A stretch of DNA of 64,000 bases from positions 62,001-126,000 of the forward strand of contig NZ_CP139960.1 of assembly GCF_034424215.1 (NCBI RefSeq), written 5' to 3'. The DNA comes from Niabella yanshanensis. GTDB taxonomy: Bacteria; Bacteroidota; Bacteroidia; Chitinophagales; Chitinophagaceae. Of this stretch, positions 53,020-62,003 are shown in pieces. The notes under the pieces were generated by a model, which had not been told where the DNA came from, did no database searches, and worked only from the letters and a program-made list of their open reading frames with translations. The position numbers and the translations under genes were made by a program. Within the stretch, counting starts at the first letter, position 1; each line of letters begins with the position of its first letter.

Positions 53020-54267
53020 ATGAATAGGAAAATATTATTAACGGCATTAGCAGGCTTGCTCTTCTTTATAACTGGTTGTACAAAAATGGATAGTACCTAT
53101 GAGCAGTATTTAGAAAAAGGCGGTATCATTTATCCCGGCCGGCCGGCGAAAGTTATATTAAACGGGGGTGATAATCGCATTAGGATCAGCTGGCCTAAAG
53201 GCCCGGATCCCAGTATTGTGAAGGTAAAGATAAGCTGGAACGTAGGAGCCGACTCGATAGTCGTTCCGGTAAGCGCAGGTATGGATACCATCAGCTGTAT
53301 GATCAATAACCTGCCTGAGGATAGCTATTCCTTTACTATCATAACCTACGATAAAGATGGTCATAATTCTGTACCGCTGGAAGTATTCGGTACTACTTAC
53401 GGTGCAAAATACCGGTCGAGGTTATTAGACCGGCCTGTATTGGCGGCCCAGCAAAAAAGCAGCGGAGAGGTATTTTTAGCCTGGGGTATCGCAGACGATA
53501 ATCTTGGTGCATTGGGCACCGAGATAAAATATGTAAACCTCAAGGGTGATACAGTATATCGATTTGAAAGAAAGAATATCGATACCACTTTCTTCCAGGA
53601 TTATAAATCGGGAACGAATTATTTTTACAGAACGCTTTTCCTGCCCGACTCTAATGCGATCGACACTTTTCGTACCACATTTACCAAAAAAGAAATAGTA
53701 CCTTACGTACCGCCTGCTAAAATAGATCTCACCGCCAGGTACTTTAAAAACTATGCAGTGCCTTTTGTGGCCGAATTGTATGACGGCGCCCGTTTCGGAA
53801 CTTTAAAAGACTGGACGATCAATAACGCTGTATTAAACCAGGGAGCAACGGGCAACAAGATCTACGGAGGTTACGATAATATTAACGGCGGACGTGCATT
53901 TGGTGTACAAAAATGGGGTGATGCAGACCCCGCAATCAATAATGGTAAAATTTACCAGACATTCTCCTTACCTGCAGGTGAGTATGAAGTTACGTGGACT
54001 ACCGATGGCGCTACTTCAGCTGTGAACCGCGGTACACAGGCTCGGTACGTGGTGGCAGCCCTGGGTAACACTTTGCCTGATGTGACCGCTCTTTCCTCGG
54101 CACTTTCAAGCGCGAGCTTTGTTACCGGTGTAGACAGGTTCAATGTAAAAATTACGTTTACGTTACCGCAAAGCGCGCAGGTGTCTATTGGCATACTCAT
54201 CAACTTTACAAGCGGCCAGCAGGCCTTCAGAGCAGGAGCCATCAAGTTGATGGGGCCGGATCTGTAA
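53020..54267 (+). CDS. Surface lipoprotein with DUF4998 and C-terminal DUF5013-like domain
   Basis: 415 residues, lipobox FITGC (Cys20). The N-terminal 210 residues are a DUF4998 pair of Ig-like modules (FKVKISWNV-type strands, GTEIKYVN, YRTLFLPDSNAIDTF); the same module opens the phosphodiester glycosidase at 62004. The C-terminal domain (about 230-412) is a jelly-roll fold of the DUF5013/carbohydrate-binding kind. Eleven bases after its neighbour; likely a surface glycan-binding partner of SusC/SusD. Confidence 0.85.
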   Translation: MNRKILLTALAGLLFFITGCTKMDSTYEQYLEKGGIIYPGRPAKVILNGGDNRIRISWPKGPDPSIVKVKISWNVGADSIVVPVSAGMDTISCMINNLPEDSYSFTIITYDKDGHNSVPLEVFGTTYGAKYRSRLLDRPVLAAQQKSSGEVFLAWGIADDNLGALGTEIKYVNLKGDTVYRFERKNIDTTFFQDYKSGTNYFYRTLFLPDSNAIDTFRTTFTKKEIVPYVPPAKIDLTARYFKNYAVPFVAELYDGARFGTLKDWTINNAVLNQGATGNKIYGGYDNINGGRAFGVQKWGDADPAINNGKIYQTFSLPAGEYEVTWTTDGATSAVNRGTQARYVVAALGNTLPDVTALSSALSSASFVTGVDRFNVKITFTLPQSAQVSIGILINFTSGQQAFRAGAIKLMGPDL

Positions 54268-54316
54268 ACACCGGCAAATAAAAAAACAAACTGAGATTAT
54301 TAAGAACAGGATTAAA

Positions 54317-56329
54317 ATGATACGTATAATGAAAAAGCTGGGTTGGATGTTGTCGGGAATACTGCTTATGATTACGGTTGCTAATGGACAGCGACAGATC
54401 CCTATAGCATCTCCCGATGGGAAATTGAAACTACTGCTTTCAATAGGCAAACAAATATCGTATTCCATGCAACATGCAGGCGATGTGCTGGTTGATAATG
54501 CCCGGCTTTCGATGACGCTTGCCGGTGGGGAAATATGGGGAGTAAGCCCGGTGGTAAAGAAGATCAGCAGATCTGAAAAAAACGAAACTATTCCTTATTA
54601 TTTCGGTACCTCAGCCACCTTACAGAATCAGTATAAGGAGGTTGCTATTGATTTTAAAGGAGATTGGGGTTTGGTTTTTAGATTGTACAACGAGGGGGCT
54701 GCTTACCGTTTTGTGAACAGGCGGGAGACTGGTTTCAATATCATGGATGAAGAAGTGGGACTAAACTTTCCGGGCGATTTTCAAACGGTCACTAATTACA
54801 CTTCAGGATCGAAAGACAAGCCTGCTCCTAAAGAAAAGCAGCTGGAAACCGCCTTTGAAAATTTTTACGATGTAATACCGCTTTCAAAAATAGATAGCCG
54901 CAGGTTGATCGTTCTTCCCCTGGTGATAGACGTGGGTAAAGATAAAAAGGTGATCATCACGGAGTCTGATCTCGAATCTTATCCGGGGTTGTATTTGAAT
55001 CGTGTTGAAGGCGCTAATGCACTCAGTTCCTATTTTGCCGCCTATCCCGATGCCAAGCACCAGGGTGGCGGAAGAAATATACAGATGCTGGTAGATAAGC
55101 GGTTTGATTACATAGCAAAAGTGACAGGCAAGCGGAATTTCCCCTGGAGAGTTTTCGTAGTTACTACAAGAGACCAGGATATGCTTGGTTCTGAATTGGT
55201 ATATAAGCTTGCTGAGCCGTCCAGGATCAAAGATGTTTCCTGGATCGAACCTGGCCTGGCCATGTGGGACTGGTGGCACGACAGGAATATGACACATGTT
55301 AGTTTTAAGACAGGTGTTAATACCGAAACCTATAAATACTATATCGACTTTGCTGCTGCTAATAACATGAAGTATGTGGTAGTGGATGAGGGATGGTCTG
55401 ACCGGAAGAAAGTAGATCTTTTTGCGGTAGTTCCGGAGATGAACATTAAAGAGATTGTGGATTATGGAAAAAGAAAAAACATCGGCATTTTGTTATGGGC
55501 AGGTTACTGGCCTTTGGATAGGGATATGGAAAGAGCGTTTAAGCATTATGCTGAAATAGGGGTTAAAGGGTTTAAAGTAGACTATCTGAACCGCGATGAC
55601 CAGGAAATGGTAGATTTCGTGTATCGTTCTTCAGCTACAGCTGCTAAGTATCAGATGATCCTCGATTTTCACGGTATTTACAAGCCAACCGGCATTCAGC
55701 GTACTTTCCCTAATGTTTTAAATTTCGAAGGGGTCATGGGTTTGGAAACTTCAAAATTTTCAGCGACAACGGATATGGTGGACAATGATGTTACGATACC
55801 TTTTATCCGCATGTTGGCGGGTCCTATGGATTATACACCCGGTGCTATGCGCAATGCGGCCAAAGGCAATTTCAGGGTAATCGGTAATCAGCCTATGAGT
55901 CATGGTACCCGTTGCAGGCAGCTGGCCATGTACGTAGTGTATAAGGCGCCACTGCAAATGATCAGCGATAACCCTTCCGAATACATCAAAGAACCCGAGA
56001 GCTTTGATTTTATAAAAACCGTCCCGGTAAGCTGGGACGAAACCGTAACCATCAATGGTAAACTAAGAGAACACCTGGCTCTCGCAAGGAGAAGCGGCCG
56101 CGATTGGTGGGTAGCAGGTATGACCAACTGGGACGAACGGACGATGGAGATGGATCTGAATTTTCTACCGGCAGGTAATTATGAAATGCTGTTATTCACC
56201 GATGGGATAAACGCAGACAGAAATGGTAGCGATTATAACCGCGAGATCAGGAATATAAAATCCGGAGAAAAGCTAAAAGTAAAGCTGATGCCTGGCGGAG
56301 GATTTGCTATGAAGCTCCGCAAAATTTAA
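54317..56329 (+). CDS. GH97 glycosidase, retaining type (alpha-galactosidase-like)
   Basis: 670 residues with a signal peptide (cut near ANG|Q), an N-terminal beta-sandwich (about 25-270), a TIM barrel and a C-terminal all-beta domain. The barrel has KVDYLNRDDQEM with Asp422 and NFEGVMGLE with Glu477. In the retaining alpha-galactosidase BtGH97b the nucleophile Asp415 and acid/base Glu470 have the same spacing of 55, whereas inverting SusB-type members lack that Asp. Start is the ATG at 54317, or 54329. Context with a galactonate-type dehydratase fits galactose release. Confidence 0.88.
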   Translation: MIRIMKKLGWMLSGILLMITVANGQRQIPIASPDGKLKLLLSIGKQISYSMQHAGDVLVDNARLSMTLAGGEIWGVSPVVKKISRSEKNETIPYYFGTSATLQNQYKEVAIDFKGDWGLVFRLYNEGAAYRFVNRRETGFNIMDEEVGLNFPGDFQTVTNYTSGSKDKPAPKEKQLETAFENFYDVIPLSKIDSRRLIVLPLVIDVGKDKKVIITESDLESYPGLYLNRVEGANALSSYFAAYPDAKHQGGGRNIQMLVDKRFDYIAKVTGKRNFPWRVFVVTTRDQDMLGSELVYKLAEPSRIKDVSWIEPGLAMWDWWHDRNMTHVSFKTGVNTETYKYYIDFAAANNMKYVVVDEGWSDRKKVDLFAVVPEMNIKEIVDYGKRKNIGILLWAGYWPLDRDMERAFKHYAEIGVKGFKVDYLNRDDQEMVDFVYRSSATAAKYQMILDFHGIYKPTGIQRTFPNVLNFEGVMGLETSKFSATTDMVDNDVTIPFIRMLAGPMDYTPGAMRNAAKGNFRVIGNQPMSHGTRCRQLAMYVVYKAPLQMISDNPSEYIKEPESFDFIKTVPVSWDETVTINGKLREHLALARRSGRDWWVAGMTNWDERTMEMDLNFLPAGNYEMLLFTDGINADRNGSDYNREIRNIKSGEKLKVKLMPGGGFAMKLRKI

Positions 56330-56351
56330 AAAGAGCAACGAATTAGTAAAG

Positions 56352-57242
56352 ATGACGATTCAAAAAATGTTAGAACTGAATTGCCAGCTGGGAGAATCAC
56401 CCGTTTGGGACGCCGGGCGGTCGGCCATTTGTTGGGTGGATATATCGGGGCAGGCTATACATGAATTTAATACAGTATCAGGAGCGCAGCACACAGTTTT
56501 GCTCGGGCAACCTGTCGGTTGTATAGCGCTTTGCGATAATGGCGATTTTTTGGCAGCCTTGAAAGATGAGGTCGTAAGGATAGATCGTTTAACAGGAACC
56601 ATGCAATCTGTAGTAACCGGTCCGGAGCGTCGCCTTTTAACCAATCGCTCTAACGATGGTAAATGTGATGCCAGGGGGAGATTCTGGTTTGGTACCAAAT
56701 CATTTACCGATGAAACGGGCGCAGGCAATCTGTATTGCGTAGCAGATGGGATTTGCTCTTTACAAATTCCTAGAGTCACGATATCTAATGGTATTGCCTG
56801 GAGTTTAGATAATCGAACCATGTACTACATTGATACACCCACCTTCAAAGTGGTTGCTTATGATTATGACCTGGATACGGGTAGCATCAGCAATAAACGA
56901 ACCGTAATTGAAATAGCTGAAGAAGAAGGTTTTCCTGATGGGATGACAATCGATACCGAAGGGATGTTATGGATCGCGCACTGGGGTGGCTTTCAGGTAG
57001 CGCGCTGGAACCCGTCAACCGGTGCCAAATTATCGGCTATTCGGCTTCCGGTAGCTAATGTTACTTCCTGTGTCTTTGGGGGAGCAACTTATGAAGACCT
57101 CTATATAACAACAGCGCGGGATGATATGAGGTTGGATAAAGATTCAATTGATAATGATGAGGGCTGTCTCTTTGTAGCAAGGCATTGTGGCTTTAAAGGA
57201 TTGCCTGCGAATAGGTTTAATGTAAAAAACACTGAAAATTAA
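56352..57242 (+). CDS. SMP-30/gluconolactonase-family lactonase
   Basis: 296-residue six-bladed propeller of the SMP-30/regucalcin family, no signal peptide, hence cytoplasmic. Metal ligands are in place: Glu15 (LGESPVWD), Asn146 (SNGIAWS) and Asp196 (FPDGMTID), plus the NDGKCDARGRFW loop near 101. It hydrolyses sugar lactones. It sits 22 bp after GH97 and 13 bp before an SDR dehydrogenase, which fits a dehydrogenase-lactonase-dehydratase sequence. Confidence 0.92.
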   Translation: MTIQKMLELNCQLGESPVWDAGRSAICWVDISGQAIHEFNTVSGAQHTVLLGQPVGCIALCDNGDFLAALKDEVVRIDRLTGTMQSVVTGPERRLLTNRSNDGKCDARGRFWFGTKSFTDETGAGNLYCVADGICSLQIPRVTISNGIAWSLDNRTMYYIDTPTFKVVAYDYDLDTGSISNKRTVIEIAEEEGFPDGMTIDTEGMLWIAHWGGFQVARWNPSTGAKLSAIRLPVANVTSCVFGGATYEDLYITTARDDMRLDKDSIDNDEGCLFVARHCGFKGLPANRFNVKNTEN

Positions 57243-57255
57243 TAAAAACGGAATC

Positions 57256-58008
57256 ATGAGAAGATTTGAAAATCAGGTGGCAATAGTAACGGGTGGTGCA
57301 GAAGGTATAGGAAAAGCTGTAGGACTAAGATTAGCTAACGAAGGGTGTAAGATTGCTATTTTAGACCTTAATGAAGATTTGCTGAGCGAAACGGTAAAAG
57401 AGTTCACCAGTTTGAATTATATAGTAAAAGGTATTTCCATTGATATTAGTAAAGAACAGGCCGTAAGGGGTGCCGTGGATGAAGTGGAACAATTCTTTGG
57501 AAAGATAGATATCATGGTTAATTGCGCAGGGATAGTAGGGCCCAGCAACACCCGGATAACGGCTTATGAGCTGAGTGATTATGACAAAGTATACGATGTT
57601 AACCTGAAAGGTTCTTTTCTGATGACGAAGTACAGTATTTTAGCCATGGAAAAAAATAACTATGGAAGAATACTTTTGATGTCATCGATTGGAGGTAAAG
57701 AAGGCAACCCTTTTATGTGCGGTTACGCATCTTCCAAGTCGGGCGTTATGGGCTTAGTAAAAGGAGTGGGGAAGGAATATGCTAAAACGGGGATCACTAT
57801 TAACGGGTTGGCGCCGGGAGTGATTAAAACTGCCATGAATGCCAATACCGCCGCAGAACAATTAGAGTATATGGTAAGCAAAATACCTATGGGAAGGCTG
57901 GGTACCGTTGAGGAGGTCGCAGCCATGGCTGCCTGGGTGGTATCAAAAGAGTCCAGTTTCAACACAGGCTTTATCTTTGACCTATCAGGTGGCCGTGCCA
58001 CTTATTGA
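57256..58008 (+). CDS. SDR-family oxidoreductase, sugar dehydrogenase candidate
   Basis: 250-residue classical short-chain dehydrogenase. Cofactor motif TGGAEGIG (12-19), NCAG (89-92), catalytic Ser143/144, Tyr157 and Lys161 (YASSK). Asp at position 37 after the second strand (ILDLNE) indicates NAD+ preference. Placed between a lactonase and a second SDR, so it may oxidise the free aldose to its lactone or act later in the route. Confidence 0.9.
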   Translation: MRRFENQVAIVTGGAEGIGKAVGLRLANEGCKIAILDLNEDLLSETVKEFTSLNYIVKGISIDISKEQAVRGAVDEVEQFFGKIDIMVNCAGIVGPSNTRITAYELSDYDKVYDVNLKGSFLMTKYSILAMEKNNYGRILLMSSIGGKEGNPFMCGYASSKSGVMGLVKGVGKEYAKTGITINGLAPGVIKTAMNANTAAEQLEYMVSKIPMGRLGTVEEVAAMAAWVVSKESSFNTGFIFDLSGGRATY

Positions 58009-58026
58009 TCAGGAAACTAAACAGGA

Positions 58027-58779
58027 ATGAGAAAAAAAGTAGTCGTATTAGGTGGAAGCTCAGGAATTGGTAAGGCAGCTGCACAACGTTTTGCAAAAGA
58101 AGGATGGGAGGTGCTGGTGGCGGCCCCGGATATCGATAATGCAAGGAATGTAACGGCGGGTTTAACAGGTGAAAATCATCAGGCTTTACAGTTAGATGTT
58201 ACAAATCCCGCATACCTGGAGCAATTACATACATATGTAGAAAAAGACTTTTTCCCCTTACATGCTATTGTTAATTCGATTGGTATCTCAAAATCGGTGG
58301 ATGTGGTTCAGTCTGATTTTGAAGAGTGGGATAGTCTTTTGCAGGTAATGATGTATGGGGTTATTAAAGCAACAAGAATACTGATCCCCTTTCTTGTAAA
58401 TGGAGGTCGTATCGTAAACGTTACTTCCATACATTGGAACCGCGTAGCAAGAGGGAGCTCTTCCTATGGAATGGCGAAGGCCGCTATTACGCAGTTTACC
58501 CGTTCACTGGCAGTAGAGCTGGCTCAAAAAAATATACTGGTAAATGCCGTAGCGCCGGGTTTTGTAAATACAGGCATGTCGGTAAAAGAAGACGGTAGAA
58601 ATGAGCTGGATTCTGAATGGTTTAAAGATAACTATGTAAAGAATGATCACCTTCCGTTAAAGCGGGCGGCAGAGCCGGAAGAAATAGCGGGCGTAATATG
58701 GTTTCTATCCGGCCCCGATTCCAGCTATATCACGGGTTCTGTTATAACGGTAGATGGAGGCCTTACTATAACATTTTAA
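58027..58779 (+). CDS. SDR-family oxidoreductase, second copy
   Basis: 250 residues; a diverged SDR with GGSSGIG (9-15), NSIG replacing the usual NNAG (83-86), catalytic Ser134, Tyr147 and Lys151 (YGMAK). The second-strand acidic residue is replaced by APDI, so cofactor use may differ from its neighbour. Role could be 2-keto-3-deoxy-acid dehydrogenase or an alternative aldose dehydrogenase, as in oxidative L-sugar pathways that carry two SDRs. Confidence 0.88.
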   Translation: MRKKVVVLGGSSGIGKAAAQRFAKEGWEVLVAAPDIDNARNVTAGLTGENHQALQLDVTNPAYLEQLHTYVEKDFFPLHAIVNSIGISKSVDVVQSDFEEWDSLLQVMMYGVIKATRILIPFLVNGGRIVNVTSIHWNRVARGSSSYGMAKAAITQFTRSLAVELAQKNILVNAVAPGFVNTGMSVKEDGRNELDSEWFKDNYVKNDHLPLKRAAEPEEIAGVIWFLSGPDSSYITGSVITVDGGLTITF

Positions 58780-58862
58780 TAGGATCTGGCCGGGTTGTAT
58801 AAAAACTTAATTGCAGGTGTTATTGGAACCGATGATGCCCTGAACTAAAGCAAACAAAACAA

Positions 58863-60041
58863 ATGAAAATAACTCGTGTTGAAACGCATGTATGTAATGC
58901 ACGTATGCGCAACTGGATCTTCGTAAAAGTAATAACCGATCAGCCCGGTCTTTGGGGATGGGGAGAAGCTACCCTGGAATGGCATACCCGTTCGGTGGTA
59001 GGAGCAATTGAAGATGTATCGCAACTCATAGTGGGGGAAGACCCCAGGAGAATTGAACATTTATGGCAGATGATGAACCGGCAGCACTTCTGGCATGGTA
59101 ATAACGTGGTTAGGGGGACAGCCATTAGTGGCATTGATATTGCGCTTTGGGACATCCTGGGTAAAATTCATAACGTTCCCAGTCATGAACTCATGGGTGG
59201 TAAAGTACGGGATTTTATCCGCCTGTATTCGCATCTGGGAGGTGGAAAGATGGAGGATTTTTACCAGACGAAGCCCGATGATGCCAACCGATTTGCAGAA
59301 CTGGCATTGCAATCTGTAGCAGAAGGTTTTTCAGCTTTTAAGTCAATGGCAGTACCTGTTACTGATACTTTGGAAGGGTTGAAACCCATACATTATGCGG
59401 AAGCTTGTGTAGCTGCTATGCGCGATGCCGTAGGCGTTGATGTAGATATCATGGTTGATTGCCATGCACGTCCCAGCCCGCGTATGGGTATGCAATTTGC
59501 AAAAGCACTGGAGCCTTACGGTCTGTATTTTTTCGAAGAACCTTGCTGGCCTGAGCATATGACAGATATAGCCCGTATACAGGAATCTGTAACAACGCCT
59601 GTCGCAACTGGTGAAAGACTTACGTCTATACATGCTTTCAGAGATCTGTTGTCATTGCGGGCTGCCAGTGTCCTCCAGCCCGATATTGTTCATTGCGGAG
59701 GGTTGACTGCCGCTTTAAAGATCAGGGCGATGGCCGAAGCCTATGGAGTGTCCATAGCACCTCACAACCCGCAGGGACCTGTCAGTACTGCTGCCTCACT
59801 TGAATTCGGATTCGCTACACCCAACTATATTATTTGTGAAACCGTGCATAATGATGTGCCCTGGCGGGAAGAAGTAGTACAGGAAGGATTTTCCATCAAC
59901 AAATCCAACCGTACGGTAACCCCTTCTGCGAAGCCGGGTCTTGGTATTGAGATCAATGAGGCTATCATTAAGAAACATCCCTTTGAACAGGAGTTGCCAC
60001 AACGTGTTTTTTACAAAGATGGCGCCGTAGGGGATTGGTAA
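58863..60041 (+). CDS. Galactonate-dehydratase-type enolase-superfamily enzyme
   Basis: 392 residues of the mandelate racemase/muconate-lactonizing group. Catalytic residues are Asp199 and His201 (VDCHAR), Glu225 (FFEEP), Glu251 (ATGERL) and His301 (APHNPQGP). Their spacing is identical, shifted by 16, to Asp183, His185, Glu209, Glu235, His285 of E. coli D-galactonate dehydratase DgoD. It should dehydrate a sugar acid, probably D-galactonate, to a 2-keto-3-deoxy acid in the cytoplasm. The next aldolase or kinase is not in this operon. Confidence 0.9.
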   Translation: MKITRVETHVCNARMRNWIFVKVITDQPGLWGWGEATLEWHTRSVVGAIEDVSQLIVGEDPRRIEHLWQMMNRQHFWHGNNVVRGTAISGIDIALWDILGKIHNVPSHELMGGKVRDFIRLYSHLGGGKMEDFYQTKPDDANRFAELALQSVAEGFSAFKSMAVPVTDTLEGLKPIHYAEACVAAMRDAVGVDVDIMVDCHARPSPRMGMQFAKALEPYGLYFFEEPCWPEHMTDIARIQESVTTPVATGERLTSIHAFRDLLSLRAASVLQPDIVHCGGLTAALKIRAMAEAYGVSIAPHNPQGPVSTAASLEFGFATPNYIICETVHNDVPWREEVVQEGFSINKSNRTVTPSAKPGLGIEINEAIIKKHPFEQELPQRVFYKDGAVGDW

Positions 60042-60206
60042 GGATGTCTCTCAACAGTAATGAATGCCTGCCCGATTTTGGCTGCTAAACAATAGATAGC
60101 GAAGGAGAGGTGGATTGATCCGGAAGCTGGTGAGCAACAATTCAAAAGAATGGATGTCAGGGTGAAATGAGCTGACCTGTCCGTCTTTAGTTTCCCTATA
60201 TTCAAA

Positions 60207-61961
60207 ATGATAGATATGTCCCGATTGCCTTTTAGCCTTTTACTGATAATATTTCCATTGAGCCTGGTCTGCTATAGCCAGGTTTTAAGTGGTGTAGATG
60301 ACCTGGGCAGGATATTGCCCCAAAATAGTGTAGTGGGTGATCCGGTAAAGAACCGGCAGGTGGGTATGTTTTATTTTCTATGGCAGGGAGATGCCCGGTC
60401 GAAAGTTTCTGAACGCTCCTGGGATCTGACTGATATGCATGAAAAGAATCCCGCCATATTTAAGGATTTTCACCATCCGGGCTGGGGCGGAGGGGCTGGA
60501 ATAGCGGGCAGGTACTATTTCTGGGGTGAATCCGTTTATGGTTATTATCGCGGCGATGATTATTGGGTGCATTTGAAAAATATACAGTTGTTAACTGATG
60601 CTGGCGTTGATTTTTTAGTGATTGATGCGACCAACCGGCTGATTTACGAAGAGCAGTCAGATATACTGTTTAAAGCAATTGAGGCAGTTCGTAAGCAGCA
60701 TAAAAATCCGCCAAAGGTGGTGTACTATACCAATACGGCCTCGGGTGCTGCTATGCAGGATATTTACAATAAGTACTATAAAGAAGGAGCTCCTTACAGG
60801 TATCCCGATAGCTGGTTTTACCTCGATGGAAAGCCCTTGATTATTGGTATATCAAAAGAAGCTACAGGGTCTGATTATGCCGGTTTCTTTACTTTCAGGG
60901 AGTCGCAATGGCCCAACGAAAAGCAAAAGGTAAATGGGTGGCCCTGGATCGAATTTCAGCGTCCGCAGTATGTGTACAGCAATCATAAGGGAGAACGGGA
61001 GATTGTGAATGTTTCGGCTGCGCAGCATCCTAACCTTGAAGCATCCATGGGCGGTTCGGCGTTCTATGGTAAGACAGGTAACTGGGGAAGAAGCTTCCGT
61101 AATAATGAACCGGGTGATCCTTCTATCGATCTGCATTATGGTTACAATATCCAGGAGCAATGGGATTTTGCGATCCAACAAAATGTTCCCTTTGTTTTTG
61201 TAACAGGATGGAATGAATGGGTGGCAGGTAAGTGGCGATCCCAGTCAAAAGACACCAGCCAGTCGCTGTTCGTTGATCAGGCAAGTCCCGAGTATAGTCG
61301 GGATATAGAACCTTCGCTAACAGCAGGTTTGAGAGATCATTACTATATGCAACTGGTGGCCAACATAAGGCATTACAAAGGTATTAATGATGCCGGTGTT
61401 ATATACAGGCAGGATAAAAGTGGTAAGGCTATTGACTGGGATCGTATACCTGTAGCTTACCAGGATTATACCGGTGATGTTTTACACCGCGATCATCCGG
61501 CTGCAACCTCTGAGCCGCTGATTGTATATAAGAATACCTCGGGAAGAAATGACATCGACAATTTAAAGGTAGCTGCCGGCAGGGACCGGCTGCATTTTTT
61601 TGTTCGTACCGTGGTTAACTTAACCTCAGCCAGGGAAGATAACTGGATGACATTATGGTTGAATACCGATGCCTCCTGCCGGTCTGGTTGGCTGGGGTAT
61701 GATTACAGGGTCGTTAAAGGCCATTTACTACAGCGTTATGTAAACAATAGCTGGCAATCGCAGGGTAATGTCAAACATAGCGTTGATAACAATAGCCTGG
61801 TGCTGGAAATTCCTTACCGGTCGCTCGGTTTGCCGGCAGGCAATTTCTCTATTGAAATGAAATGGTCAGATAATATGCAGCATAATGACCCGCTGGACTG
61901 GTACGTAAACGGAGATGCTGCGCCGGGAGGCAGGTTTAACCTGCTGTTACAGGTAAGGTAA
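60207..61961 (+). CDS. Secreted GH99/GH71-like TIM-barrel protein with C-terminal beta domain
   Basis: 584 residues with a signal peptide (cut near CYS|Q). The TIM-barrel part (about 40-400) has MFYFLWQGDARSK, DFLVIDATNRLIYEEQS and WNEW at 335-338 (Glu337), a motif used in GH71 and GH99 endo-acting enzymes. The C-terminal 170 residues (about 405-584) resemble a DOMON/CBM9-like sandwich (MTLWLNTDASCRSGWLGYDY). No CAZy family is certain. Probably an endo-glycosidase acting on the polymer that the PUL imports. Confidence 0.75.
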   Translation: MIDMSRLPFSLLLIIFPLSLVCYSQVLSGVDDLGRILPQNSVVGDPVKNRQVGMFYFLWQGDARSKVSERSWDLTDMHEKNPAIFKDFHHPGWGGGAGIAGRYYFWGESVYGYYRGDDYWVHLKNIQLLTDAGVDFLVIDATNRLIYEEQSDILFKAIEAVRKQHKNPPKVVYYTNTASGAAMQDIYNKYYKEGAPYRYPDSWFYLDGKPLIIGISKEATGSDYAGFFTFRESQWPNEKQKVNGWPWIEFQRPQYVYSNHKGEREIVNVSAAQHPNLEASMGGSAFYGKTGNWGRSFRNNEPGDPSIDLHYGYNIQEQWDFAIQQNVPFVFVTGWNEWVAGKWRSQSKDTSQSLFVDQASPEYSRDIEPSLTAGLRDHYYMQLVANIRHYKGINDAGVIYRQDKSGKAIDWDRIPVAYQDYTGDVLHRDHPAATSEPLIVYKNTSGRNDIDNLKVAAGRDRLHFFVRTVVNLTSAREDNWMTLWLNTDASCRSGWLGYDYRVVKGHLLQRYVNNSWQSQGNVKHSVDNNSLVLEIPYRSLGLPAGNFSIEMKWSDNMQHNDPLDWYVNGDAAPGGRFNLLLQVR

Positions 61962-62003
61962 CAATAATCGCGTTTTAATAGAATTGACTTATTATTAAAA
62001 GGT

